64,000 nt of DNA, taken from the NCBI RefSeq assembly GCF_000003815.2, contig NC_049982.1, forward strand, positions 10,377,947 through 10,441,946, read 5' to 3'. Shown in pieces: positions 47,601 through 58,777 of this stretch (position 1 is its first letter; every line of letters begins with the position of its first letter). The DNA is from Branchiostoma floridae. Its lineage: Eukaryota > Chordata > Leptocardii > Amphioxiformes > Branchiostomatidae. The position numbers and the translations under genes were made by a program. The notes under the pieces were generated by a model. It searched no databases. It was not told the origin of the DNA and saw nothing but the letters and a program-made list of their open reading frames with translations.

Positions 47601-50600
47601 GGGATGCCCTGTCCATACTGACAGACACCACGGCCTTCATGCGGGACAGCTTGGCTGCCTTTGGGACCTCAGCCGTTGCTGTTGAAGTGATGGCTTTACG
47701 GCATCCAACAGGCAATTCCTTCCAGATCTCCTGGAGGATGGAACATAAATGAAGTTACGGGAAGAAGGGCCTTTTCCCAAATTAACACACCTAGTAAAAA
47801 GAAACTTGACTCAAGTTAGAGTGTACTAGTATTATGTTTCAGAAAAAGTGACTTACTGTATATCTGCTCCACCATAGTGATAAAGGTTCACAAATGATTT
47901 GGACAATCCTATTGATTTGCATATAAAAAATCCAATGATTGGCACATTAATTTTGCATATGAACATAAAGTACAATTTAATAGTATGTAGGATTGTCAAT
48001 CAGAATAGATTCTTAGATTGCATACAAGTCTGCCATACATCGTATCTGATACAAGTCTTATGCAGTAGCATTTTTCTTCTGTAAAACATTCACTTGATAT
48101 CAAACCCTGCCCACCTGTATAGTGGTGGACATCTGCGTGCTGTGCAGGTGCTGGGTGGGCAGCAGCAGCTGTTCCTGCAGCTGGTTCACCATGTGCTCAT
48201 AGAACAGCAGGTACCTGTGGCAAGGAGGAGCTTGTACTATCAGAAACAGTGATGCATGTACATGTGCTGGTATCTGTACATGTTGTGAATATGAAAGGTC
48301 TTAATCTCTGCACCTCCCCTAGCATTGTATCTCACTGGATTGTGGCACGTTGGTAGCTTGTTGCAGCATCCTAAATTGCATTTCTATTATCCTTGGCTTT
48401 ATTATAGGAATATCATGCAAAATGTATAACTACTAAAAAGCAAAGCAAAAGAGAGTGAAAAGATGTTTTTTATCGATGGAATTCGTCCAGCACTCTGTCA
48501 AATTGCTCAGCCACAGTGAGGTTGCCAACATGCCACATCTGTGATCTAGCTACCATTAAATTCTCACAAAACATTTCATATCATTTTCAATGTGTTTTAG
48601 CATCCACCTACATACTTTAGGTCAGCAGATAGCATTTCAGCACCAAGGGCACAACCAATAAATGAAGTGATGAAAATTGATGATGATGATCAGTGTTACA
48701 CTCGAGTTTTTGCTATGTCTTTTGAAAAAAAATGCATCATATGAATACTTGCCATGTGGGATAAAAGCATTGGGAGTCATAAAAAGTTCAAGAATTGATA
48801 CTAACACATACCCTTCAAATTCCTTGTATGATCTGACAGGATCAGGACTTGAGAACACCTTAGGCCTCACGAGCATCTTAGGTGTAGAAGTTACAAAATG
48901 GTGATTCCTTGGGACTGTCTCAGGACCAGTGGCATCCCAGACTGCTGTTGATCCACTGGGAACTGGCATTTTCCCTGCAACTTCATGGTGATCGTGCTTA
49001 GTCGTACATGTGCCTGGTATTGTGCTGGTATTTTTGGTAATGTCCGACATAGCGCTGGTAAGCATTTGATCTGTAGGACACCTTTCTCCATGACTTGGGA
49101 TCTTTGGCCCATCCCTCTCAGAGCTGTGGGATCTAACTTTATTGTTGTGCTTGACTTGATTTGCTATTGATGAACTGCAGCAAAAAAATACAAGCAACCT
49201 CATTTTCAAGTTGCCTTTTCAACTTCAAAACTCATCAGAACTGTCTGAACTTTCTGTCTGAATTTTCAACACTAAAAGTGTACCTACCAAGTGCAGAAAT
49301 TGCCATTGTGAAATAGTATATTCATGCATTTCAGCATATCACCTAAGGTCCTTTTTTACCTTTTTACCATCAAACTTTTTTTTCAAAAAGACAAAGGCAA
49401 CCAACCTGAGCTGGGAAGGCACCTCAACCCCCACCTCGTCCAAATGGACCATTCCCGTTTTAGTACTTGTCATGGAGTGTACTTTGGAAGGAACTATCCG
49501 TGGGGAGACACTTTCTGTCACTGACAAGCAAGTTGGGAGTTCAGCAACATTGACCAATTTCTTCTTCCTCTGGTATACTCTCTTTTTTGTTTTCTTTTCC
49601 CTGCTGACAATGTGAGGTATGGATTATGTAAAGGAAAATTATGTGCTTTTGAAGCCTATCATAAATCATCCAGGAATAGTGAATTAATGATTGTCAAAAA
49701 TTGTGTAACAGGTGCATTGATTCAGCACCATGCAAAAAGCATGATTTTGCACCAAATGAAAATGAAACCATGTGAAAGCCATCTAAAATCCTTGAAATAC
49801 TGTAACTTAGTTATTTTGATAACTGTCAAGAATGATATTTACCTTTGTGCCTGGATGGCCTCACTGTGGAGAAACTGTTCCCTGAACTGTCTCCTGACCA
49901 TGTACAGGGTCTTACTGTATCCAGCCTTGTCTCCAAACTTGCATGCTTAGAATAGAAAACTTTTTTTCAATTTAGATAAAGATTACACATACTAGTACAG
50001 CTTAGATGGATGCATAAATATATGTACTTATGGTTGTGTAAGCCATGTACGGGTAGGTATTTCAGTGCCATCCATCTAAAACTAAAAAGAATCCAGAATT
50101 GGAAATACTATTTTCTATCATCTGTATGAATTGCTGAGCTGGAAAATTCAATAGCATTTCCATAATATAACGTTAGTTCCCTGAATAAATCCTTCCTGGC
50201 TTTGAGACAATAGAAGAAAAAATATATAGATGTTGTTTTTTCCTCACCTCTGAGCTTCAAGATTTTGTCAAGCGTTTCCTCCAGTTTGTTGATGTGACTC
50301 ACAGCAGCCCGTACTATCTTGGTTTGCTGAGAGGACAAAACATGAAAATTCATAGTCATACTAACTGAAATTTAGTCTTTTTACATTCGACAAGTGATTA
50401 TGATGTGAAACTTCAGAATCTTTATTTCATGGAATCCTCGCCTTATATACCGTTGCTGGAATCTCAGTCTGTTAAATCTTACCCTAGATATTTCTTTGAC
50501 TCCGTGGTAGTCGTATGTGCTGGGCAGAACTTTCTGCAGCTGTTTGTAGCTGGCGGCCACACTGGCGCGGTGCTTGGCGTCCGACATCCGCCGCCGCTGC

Positions 50601-51395
50601 TTCTGCTGTCTCGGCGACAACCCGATTGCAGGCATGCTGCACATCCAGTGATGGAGACTGAATTCAACAAACTTGTGCAAATCCTGAGGAAAAAAGTCAA
50701 GGGAAACATAAAAGCACTGTCTACCTCCTTCGTTCACGATTCCCTGTCAAACTCTACCCCACTTCAAGTAACAGCTAACGTTAGGCCATTTAGTAGATTA
50801 AAAATACTTTCAGCATATGCATTGTTGACACCTCGTACTCACGTATCCCTCTCTGTTCCCAGTTTCTTCTGACGCAAAACCAGCGGTTTAGTGATTCTAC
50901 AAAGAAGAAAATACACAAAGTGTGATATTTTTTCAGTGGACCTTCCACAACTCTTGACAGAAATGAGAATGTCGTCTGAAATATCAAGTTGCAGCAATGA
51001 CCGGCAGTGATTGGTCAGAGGGATGCTCATTTGCATGCTGTATGGACACCTGTTATGCATGCATCGATGTAAACCGCCAGAGGGACCCAGGCATGTAGAG
51101 GGCAAAATGCGTAAGGACAGCACACGAGCAAATTCCTCTGACATCCTAAATCATCATGTGGTCGACTGCTATTACGATTTGGGATGCGGTTGACTGCTGT
51201 GATGATTTTGGATGTCAGAGGAATTTGGTTGCATTCGCCGAATATGTCGGCCCCGTACAAAGCCTGCACTAAGTACGGTAGGCCCAGCCAGCAGTAGACT
51301 GGATTCCAGGTTAAAGCAGGGACGGCACTGATAACGTTAACGTTTATGATAACTTACACAGTGCCTTCAGTTTGCTTATCTTCTGTGCCCCTCAT
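44578..51395 (-). CDS. STRA8: STRA8-like bHLH protein
   Basis: Candidate orthologue of Stimulated by retinoic acid 8, the vertebrate regulator of meiotic entry. Exons (minus): 51358-51395, 50843-50896, 50483-50657, 50248-50326, 49843-49945, 49406-49603, 48812-49174, 48115-48214, 47517-47730, 46984-47232, 46517-46720, 46134-46247, 45658-45752, 45119-45298, 44578-44694; 2283 nt, 760 aa, phase-consistent. An N-terminal bHLH (about residues 40-105) has RRRMSDAKHRASVAASYKQL and TKIVRAAVSHINKLEETLDK. A central block (EFEGYLLFYEHMVNQLQ...LLP.....TTIQEIWKELP) resembles vertebrate STRA8 LMEFERYLNFYKQTMDLL...HLWQTL. The tail is acidic (DLDDDDL-stop). It is about twice as long as mammalian STRA8, the excess being Ser/Thr-rich. 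The first two exons and the acceptor at 50657 are less certain: an acceptor at 50683 has a better pyrimidine tract, and translation could start at 50644. Family assignment is from memory of motif layout. Confidence 0.72.
51129..51227. repeat. 99-bp perfect-ended hairpin in STRA8-like intron 1
   Basis: Inverted arms CAAATTCCTCTGACATCC / GGATGTCAGAGGAATTTG continuing through AAATCATCA. The centre has two direct GTCGACTGCT/GTTGACTGCT copies. It is either a small MITE or a local palindrome, and lies 130-230 bp from the putative first exon. Confidence 0.7.
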
Positions 51396-51598
51396 GGTGG
51401 GAGGTAAACGGCATGTTGTCTATTCTGGGGATTTAACGTTTTACCAATGCCATAATTTCTGATCAAATCGCCATCATGATAATTGTTTCCATTTGCCTCG
51501 CCTGGATAAAAAAAGTTTGAATTTTCCGCCAATCAGGTGGTTGCTTGGACCTGTTGACACGGGTGGGGTTACCTCGGGTCATTCACCTACGGACCAAC
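51396..51598. promoter_or_regulatory. bidirectional promoter STRA8-like / PDXP-like
   Basis: 203 bp between divergent start codons. Contains CCAAT at 51529-51533 preceded by TTTTCCGCC (51522-51530, E2F-like). No clear TATA box. Function is inferred from arrangement. Confidence 0.45.
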
Positions 51599-54500
51599 AT
51601 GGCGGCGTGCAGGCTCCTGACACGAGAGAGGGCAACTCAGCTTCTATCCAACATCGACACGGTTCTCACGGACTGTGACGGTAAGGCAGTTACTCACGAA
51701 ACATTTCGACAATATTGTATGTTTCAAATCAGTGTACATTGTGCCCAGTTTCGTCTCAAACTTGCTGTTGCGACCTGTATATCTTGAACCTCTGAATGCG
51801 GAAGTGATTATGCAACATCCAGCTACTACGCTCCAAACTTCAGGTTAATGATAGTCTGACATGCTATCTAATATGACAGAGCAAGTCTGTACTGTTATTT
51901 TGGGATAACCTGAATTGTTTGTACCTAATTCAATCATCCCTGTCCTGTTAACATGTTATATGGGAAAGAGGTGGCGGCAAGTCCAACAAATTGTATCCGC
52001 CCCCCTCCCCCTTGCATCATTTCAGGTCTGATGTGGAATGGAAGCACACGTTATTTAATACCTAATGTACATAACCTGAAGAAAATTTACTGTTATTACC
52101 TTTGCCAGAATGGCTAAGGTTATGTTTTAGGCTTGTGAGTCTGTGTGTCTGTGTGTGTGTTAACAGCATAACTCGAGAAGCCTTTGATGGATCCCAATGA
52201 TATTTGGTAGGTGGGTAGAGGTCGGGAAAACGAAGGTCAAGTTCGATAATGGGCCCCCTAGCGGCTTGCTAAGGTACTGCAGCAGAACCTCAATTTTTTA
52301 TATCTCGTGTTCTGGACATGCTGTGGTCATGATTTTTGACTGGTAGATAGCCCTTGGGGCAGAGAGTAAGTGCTGTGAGTTTGGACCCCCTAGCGGCTTG
52401 TTTGGAACTGCAGGCGCCGGTTTCCTTTCAAACTTTGGACGAGAATAACTCTACAACGTGTTGACGGATCGTCATGATTTTTGGTATGTAGATAGAATGA
52501 GTGATGACTTACATAATGATATACTAATTATGCAAATCAACAGCTGATTTGCATAATTAATGAGGAAAATTTATAAATCCACTGCATTCCATGATAGGAC
52601 TTTCAAACTTGTTACATATGTAGCTGGGAAGGAGAGAAAAGTCGATGGATATCAATTATGCAAATGATGGCCTCATTTGCATAATTAATGAGAAAATATG
52701 AACATGTTGACAGATCATCATGTCTTTTGGTATGTAGGTAGCGTAAATGAAGACCTACATAATGAGATACCAATTATGCAAATCAACAGCTAATTTGCAT
52801 AATTAATGAGGATATTTTATAAATTCAAACTACATTCCACAATAGGACTTTAAAACTTGTCACATATGTAGCTGAGAAAGAGAGAAATGTCAATAAATGT
52901 TTATCATGCAAATGATGATCTCATTTGCATAATTAATGAGAAAATATGAACGTGTTGAAGGATCGTCATGATTTTTGGCATGTAGATAGCCTAAGTGAAG
53001 ACTTATATAATGTGATACTTATTATGCAAATTAACAGCTAATTTGCATAATTAATGAGGAAAAGTTCATAAATCCACTGCATTCCATTATAGTACTTTCA
53101 TCAAAGTTGTCACATATGTAACTGAGAAAAAGGGAAGAGAAAAAGAGGTGTATTTAAAGACTTTGAAAGAGAATAAGTCAAGAATGGATCAAAGGATCAT
53201 CATGATTTTTGGTATGCTGATAGATATCGTAAATTGTAACTTGGGATCTAATTTGCATAATCAATGCCGCAATTTTATAAACCAACTCCAAGCATACAAT
53301 TATAAAGAAAATGAAATGAGTAATGCATTTGTCTACAGACATCATTCTACATAACAAACCTGGTTTATTTGGCAAAGGTATGTGTTCGTGGAACTCTAGT
53401 TGTTGATATTCCAGGGAAACAAGCAATAATAACATTTGCTTATTGTTATGACTTCAAACAGATTTTAACTGCTATAGTGAGTTTTGTAAGAGCAAGAGTC
53501 TGACACCAGATTGTTTACCACCTATGCATGTAGGTGTATTATGGCAGGGGACAGAAGCTCTTCCTGGTGCTGCAAAAACTATTGCCAAACTCAGGGAAAT
53601 GGTAAGTTTCTCTGAGAAAACATTTTGTTCTGATGCATTCCTGTTAGAACTGTCAAACTTTCATGCTAATATCAATGTCTGTGTTTTTTTTCATGGCTGT
53701 TGGTTTGCTGCCTGCTTCCTTTTTTCAAAACCAACTTTCAATCTGATTTTTTCAGGGGAAACGCATCTTGTTTGTCACCAATAACAGCACCAAATCTCGC
53801 CTGTCGTATGTGGAGAAGTTCAGAAACCTGGGGTTTGAAGCTAATGAGGTGAGACTTGTGTTTTTGTTTTGTATGCAAATCTATCATCTTTGCAAAACTT
53901 TTCTCCCAGGTCTTACAAGTCCATTTTTCATGAATTCACATAATTCACCTGCTGAAATGAGGAGGGGTGAACTCAGCTGAGTGTCGTTGCAGTCACCCTA
54001 CCCAAACTAGGGGACATTACACATGACTGCATANNNNNNNNNNNNNNNNNNNNNNNNNNNNNNNNNNNNNNNNNNNNNNNNNNNNNNNNNNNNNNNNNNN
54101 NNNNNNNNNNNNNNNNNNNNNNNNNNNNNNNNNCTAATCTTTTTATAGACATTTAGAGCCTGTTATACGACAAAGATCTGTTGATGTGTTTAAATGCCCT
54201 TGGATACAGCAAAAAGGATTAACATTTTTCCTTTCATTCCAGCCTGATCCAATAGAAGGAACTGTTAGTGATTGGAAAACTATGCCCTTGGACCCTGAGG
54301 TGAGAGACACCTGTCAATCTTACAGTAATGTTTCATTTTATTTCTGATACTTTTTCTAATACAAATCTTTCCTCCTTGCAACAGTCATGTCTGGCCCTCA
54401 TAGCCTTTCCTCTTTTCTCCAGGTGACGACTGTTCTGGTTGGTTTTGATGAACACCTGAGTTACAAGAAGATGATCAAAGCTGCCAGTTACCTGAGTGAT

Positions 54501-55790
54501 GAGAATGTCCAGTTTTTGGCAACCAACACTGATGAAAGGCTACCTGTGGGAAACGGACGGGTCATTCCTGGTAAACACATCCATCAGTCTCTTATGTATA
54601 TTCAAACCCTTTGTCATTCTTAAGAGTTAGAAGACAGCACTGTTCTCTCTTAGGGCTAATGACCTTCTTTTATAAAGGTTTCTGGAAATTTCTGACTTCA
54701 TGACTTTGTTAAGAATATTACTACTGCTAGATTGGATACACAATCATACTTGAATAGGTTTAATTCTTTAATATACTAGAACCTTTCACATCTTCACATA
54801 GAGATAATGTAATTTCTTCACTTCATGTTATTCACATTATATATAATAATCTTGTTGAATACTTGTTGTGTTTCCCACTAGGTACTGGATGTATCCTGGC
54901 TGCTGTCCATACAGCTGCAGATCGAGACCCAGTCATTCTGGGAAAACCATCCAAGTTCATGTTCGAAGTCATGAAAGAAAAGTTAGTATAGATACAGTGA
55001 ACCAACATCATTTCAAGTGACTGTCTCCATAAAGATTAGCCAGTCCTTTGTATGATTTTGGTGCTGCTCCCTCCTTGTATACAGTAGGGTCTAAACATAT
55101 CATGAAGACCAGGTAATATTCAAAGAATCTTTGATAGGTTTAATTTGGAGTGAGCTGCATTTCTTGCAGTCTATTGTGTTATTAATTGCTATGACATTCA
55201 GATATTTGCTCCCCTATGACATATTTCTTGTTCTTCTACTTCAGGTTTGACCTTGACCCCAACCGTACCCTGATGATTGGAGACAAGTAAGGAACTTTTT
55301 TTTACTCATACTGAGAGATAATTTGCTTAAAACAACTCGGCCAAAGATGCATCAAGAAACTACAATGCAAATATGTCATGTTCTTGTTCTTGTTATGATA
55401 CTGGGCAACACCCCAAGTTTGTTGGGGCAAACCATCAAGGGCGGCAAACCACCCATGTTGCTTATGGCAGTCATATTGAAGCTAATCTTGATAGCATCAT
55501 ATCGCACCCTTCCTCTCAGAATCTATGTCCAAAGGCAGCAGTGATTTTTTTTTAATGGCAGCAAATCACCAACATGTTCTACACCTTTCTTAATCATGGT
55601 CCTTCTCTACAGGTTGACTACAGACATCATGCTGGGTCACAACTGTGGCCTGACCACGCTGCTGGTGTTGTCTGGCATCTCTTCACTGGACGAGGCTCGT
55701 CAGATGCAGGCCTCCAACAGTATAGAACATCAGAAATGTGTTCCACACTATTACCTGCCTAATATGGGGGAACTAGGGGACCTTTTGTAG
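51599..55790 (+). CDS. PDXP: PDXP/PGP-family HAD phosphatase (chronophin-like), exon(s) missing in gap
   Basis: Haloacid-dehalogenase phosphatase of the pyridoxal phosphate / phosphoglycolate phosphatase family (cytosolic, Mg2+ dependent). Exons: 51599-51680, 53534-53601, 53756-53848, [gap 54034-54133], 54243-54299, 54423-54570, 54882-54981, 55245-55286, 55613-55790. HAD motif I DCDGVLW (nucleophile Asp, spanning exons 1-2), motif II LFVTNNS, motif III Lys in LGKPSKFMFE, motif IV GDKLTTDI. The C-terminus (LTTLLVLSGISSLDEARQ...VPHYYLPNMGEL) is nearer to PDXP than PGP, though one ancestral gene may predate that split. Between GFEANE and PDPIEG about 50 residues of the cap-domain region found in vertebrates are absent and presumably lie in the gap. 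255 codons are visible. A polyadenylation-like AATAAA occurs at about 56522. Confidence 0.9.
52080..53400. repeat. tandem repeat of about 245-bp units in PDXP-like intron 1
   Basis: At least three units starting near 52470, 52715 and 52960, each with TCRTCATGATTTTTGGTATGTAGATAG, then TAATTATGCAAATCAACAGCTAATTTGCATAATTAATGAGG, then an ACATATGTAGCTGAGAAAGAGAG block. A degenerate lead-in from 52080 contains a GT microsatellite and GATGGATCCCAATGATATTTGG. Each unit carries paired ATGCAAAT/ATTTGCAT octamers in inverted orientation. Non-coding. Confidence 0.75.
54034..54133. other. assembly gap (100 N) within the PDXP-like gene
   Basis: Conventional unknown-size gap. It coincides with the place where the phosphatase lacks its expected cap-region exon(s). 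Confidence 0.97.
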
Positions 55791-57460
55791 TAAAACAATA
55801 TGTTCAACATGTCCTGGGTACTGTCTTATATTGACTGTTGTGTTAGTCATGTTTAGCTACTAATATAGTATACAAAAATTGGAAAGACAGTACTCTGCCT
55901 CTTGTCAATAGTACTCAATTCATTGTATAATGCTTCCATTATTCCAATGTTTTAAGTGAAATAGATAAAAGAGTAACAAGGAAAAAATATGAATTGATTT
56001 AGTAAAGAATTATTTATTTTATGTGATTAAAAATACAGGTGTAGGTTTACACATATACATGACTTTTTTTATATATGTCAAAAATGTTCCATGTTTATAG
56101 CGTAATTCAGTTTGCCTAATTCAGATATTGCTGAATCATCACAACACAGCACAAAATTAATGTAACATGCAATGTTATAGCCTTCGTAGCAGGCTCTCTG
56201 AGGCCTTTTTTCGGCTCATAACACACTTTTACTGGCCATTTCTTTTGATACTGGGTCGCTGATTGCTTGCTGTCACTGACTCATGAGTCAGCGACAGCCA
56301 GCAATCAGTGACCTAGGAAGAAAAGAAATGGCCAGCAAAAGTGTGTCGTGAGCCGAAAATAAGGCCCCAAAGAGCCTGCTATGGAGGCTATAATGTCCCA
56401 TAGGTATTGTTCAAAGCAAGATGAGTGCAATATATCATTGTCACATAGTACTACTGATTTTACTTCTACCCATATATAACCTGCATCCCTCTGTACAACA
56501 CTGTTAAATAAGTGGTGTCAAATAAAGAGTATAGATTATTATTCCCATCATATGGTATCATCTTCCTTTCCCTCTGATCTGTGAAAATAGAACAGGAGAT
56601 CCCAAAACTGGCAGTTCCCCTGTAATACGGTAGAGATTCGCTTAGAGGGCCATTATTATTCTTTGATTTAACATTCTTGTCCCAGACACTTATCTAGATA
56701 TCATGAAGGTACATCTGAAGGGACTACCCTAAAGATCAATAAATAAAAAAATAAATAAATCTACAGTTTTCCGAGTCAAGCTGTCCACAAACTCGCTCAG
56801 CCAGCTAACCCCAAAAGGCAGGGAAACATGGCAAAGAATCTTCAGTGCATTAAAACGCAATAACGTTTATATATAATAGAACGTATAAAATACAACGTAT
56901 TCCGCAAGTTTTGCTTCAAGGGATATTACATGATAGTGTATATAATCCTTTCTAATAGCTCTGGATGCGTGTCCGTCTTAGGTGTACAACTGAGAACGCG
57001 TACGATGGATGTGAGGCTGCTAGAAGTTACACGTGAGGAATACATTTGTGTTGGGAAAAGTCTATAGTAGGACCTCTAATGCTCACTATTGTAAAAATTA
57101 AAAATAAAATAGTCACCAACTTCAAAAGTCTTAGTCCAAGAGATAATTCGGATAAAAGGTTCCCTAACTGGGGGGAAACGCACACGATTATTTCTCATTT
57201 AGGTGCATGCTGGCTGGTATAACGTTTTATATATATATAGATAGATAACGTTACATGTATATCTGTTCCATCAGCGCTCCATCGGACGTAAACAACGTCT
57301 GTTCTAATTCTGCGCAGGTACAAAAGATCTTGAGGCGACATTTGAGGTTATAGAACGTCACAAAATAATCGCTAGAACGTTACCGTTGTGAACGGCCGTG
57401 TTTTCATAGCGTGCGAAAATTGATATATTCAGTGATAACTGAAAAACTCAAAACGATAAT
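55791..57460. other. intergenic, mostly non-coding
   Basis: 1.67 kb: the PDXP-like 3'UTR, a hairpin MITE at 56175-56393, then AT-rich spacer. From about 57260 comes the upstream region of the next gene, which is similar to the region upstream of its second copy (shared TCTGCGCAGGTACAA, TAGAACGTCACAAA and GTGAACGGYCGTGTTTT blocks). Confidence 0.55.
56175..56393. mobile_element. hairpin MITE downstream of the PDXP-like gene
   Basis: 219 bp with long imperfect inverted arms: TTATAGCCTTCGTAGCAGGC / GCCTGCTATGGAGGCTATAA, continuing through TTCGGCTCA, ACACACTTTT and GGCCATTTCTTTT. The centre is a palindrome around ACTCATGAGT. The transcript would fold into a long hairpin. Confidence 0.8.
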
Positions 57461-58777
57461 ATGATTGGGTTTTTGTTGAAGAAGATATGGTACCTGTACT
57501 TGTTTGTGTGCGGGGCGTGTTTATACTCCGCGGTAATGAAGGCAGCTGTAGAGAGGCAGCTCATCCCCCGCGATATCATCGCACGCGAATTTCTGGATAA
57601 GCTTGATGTCTATGACACCAATAGTGAGCAGTGGAGAATCTACCCGGTAAGTAAAACTTAGAGGATAAGAAAATGAGTCCATCCGTACTAGCTAATTAGA
57701 TATATTTACGGTGAGAACTAGTGATAACTTCTCTATGTGGTAGAAATATTGTAGCATCACTACTTTCTTGCAAGACATCATCCATGCATTCAAACGTAAC
57801 ATCCGTTACACCACCGACACATCGACTATTCAATGCTTGTTATCCCCATCTTGTTATCAGCTTGTTATCCCCATTTACCGTGTCCTTGTCATGGCTATCG
57901 ATACAGGTAGCGAATGTGGAGATATTTATACTTACGTCCTGCCAACTAACGTTAGTAGTATTGCGTCGAATTGTTACTGATATTGTTTTGATTCTGTTCT
58001 GTTTCCGGTGTATTTCTCTTTTATCAACATCATGCCATTCTTATGTCCATCAACTCAGGTGGCAAATGAGGAGATCTTTCTGCGGGCGTACTTACGTCCT
58101 GCTAACCAGAGCCATTACGGCAGAATCGTGGGTTGTGATCTGTACAGAGATGAACACAGGGACACTATGGTGAAGAGGCTGACGGCCGGGGGGACAGACC
58201 CAGAATGGGTCAACATGGCCAGTTCATCCGACTCATGGTTGGTGTATATCTACTACATTGTATATGCAATTCTATATTCATGCAAGATTAGCACTCCCTG
58301 AAGTTCATGTCAATTTTCTTTGTCTTATTCTAATCAGATTCTCCTCTTGACGGCTGTACCTATTTTGAAACCGCAATTCAAAAGATATTCCGACTATTTT
58401 CATCTTATACATTGCATCAACAGGCTAAACGCTGGATATGCTTGGTACCTTTGTCCCCTGTTGATGACTTACACGTATAAATATCGTGCTGATAATGGTA
58501 TTAAGCACTGGTGTTGTTTACTCTAAACTTGAGTTACATCATATCATGGGTAAGGAGAGGATGTTCGAACATTGAAAAAAAACTAAGCATTTGGAGGTTC
58601 TGGGCCTTATCGAAACTAACTTGTCACTCTTTGTCCTACAGGCAGTTCTCCTATTTATTACATGCCTGTAAATACGCGAGATTGCCGAACTTTGACTTCG
58701 ACGTACCTCCTGTCGAAGAGGAAGCGCCTCCCTACCGTGCCCTACCACCCTGTTACCTGGCTTCAGCCGAGAAGTGA
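57461..58777 (+). CDS. unrecognised 166-aa secreted/membrane-anchored protein, copy 1
   Basis: I do not recognise this family. Exons 57461-57646, 58059-58237, 58642-58777 (501 nt, phases 0 and 2). The N-terminus has two Lys followed by a hydrophobic stretch at about residues 8-26 (IWYLYLFVCGACLYSAVM), a signal anchor or signal peptide. Then come an Asp-rich block (FLDKLDVYDTNSEQWRIYP), a segment EEIFLRAYLRPANQSHYGRIVGCDLYRDEHRD with an N-glycosylation sequon (NQS), MVKRLTAGGTDPEW, and a Pro/Glu-rich C-terminus (DVPPVEEEAPPYRALPPCYL). Four cysteines fall outside the hydrophobic segment or near it. A second copy lies at 63183. Between the copies is a methyltransferase gene on the same strand. 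Confidence 0.75.
57895..57960 (+). pseudogene. degenerate duplicate of exon 2 in intron 1 of the unknown gene
   Basis: ACAG|GTAGCGAATGTGGAGATATTTA.....TACTTACGTCCTGCCAACT copies the beginning of exon 2 (compare GTRGCAAATGAGGAGATATTCC and GTACTTACGTCCTGCCAAC at 63714 onward) but lacks about 8 bp in the middle and the rest of the exon. It still has an AG acceptor. It looks like a relic of an internal exon duplication. Confidence 0.65.
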
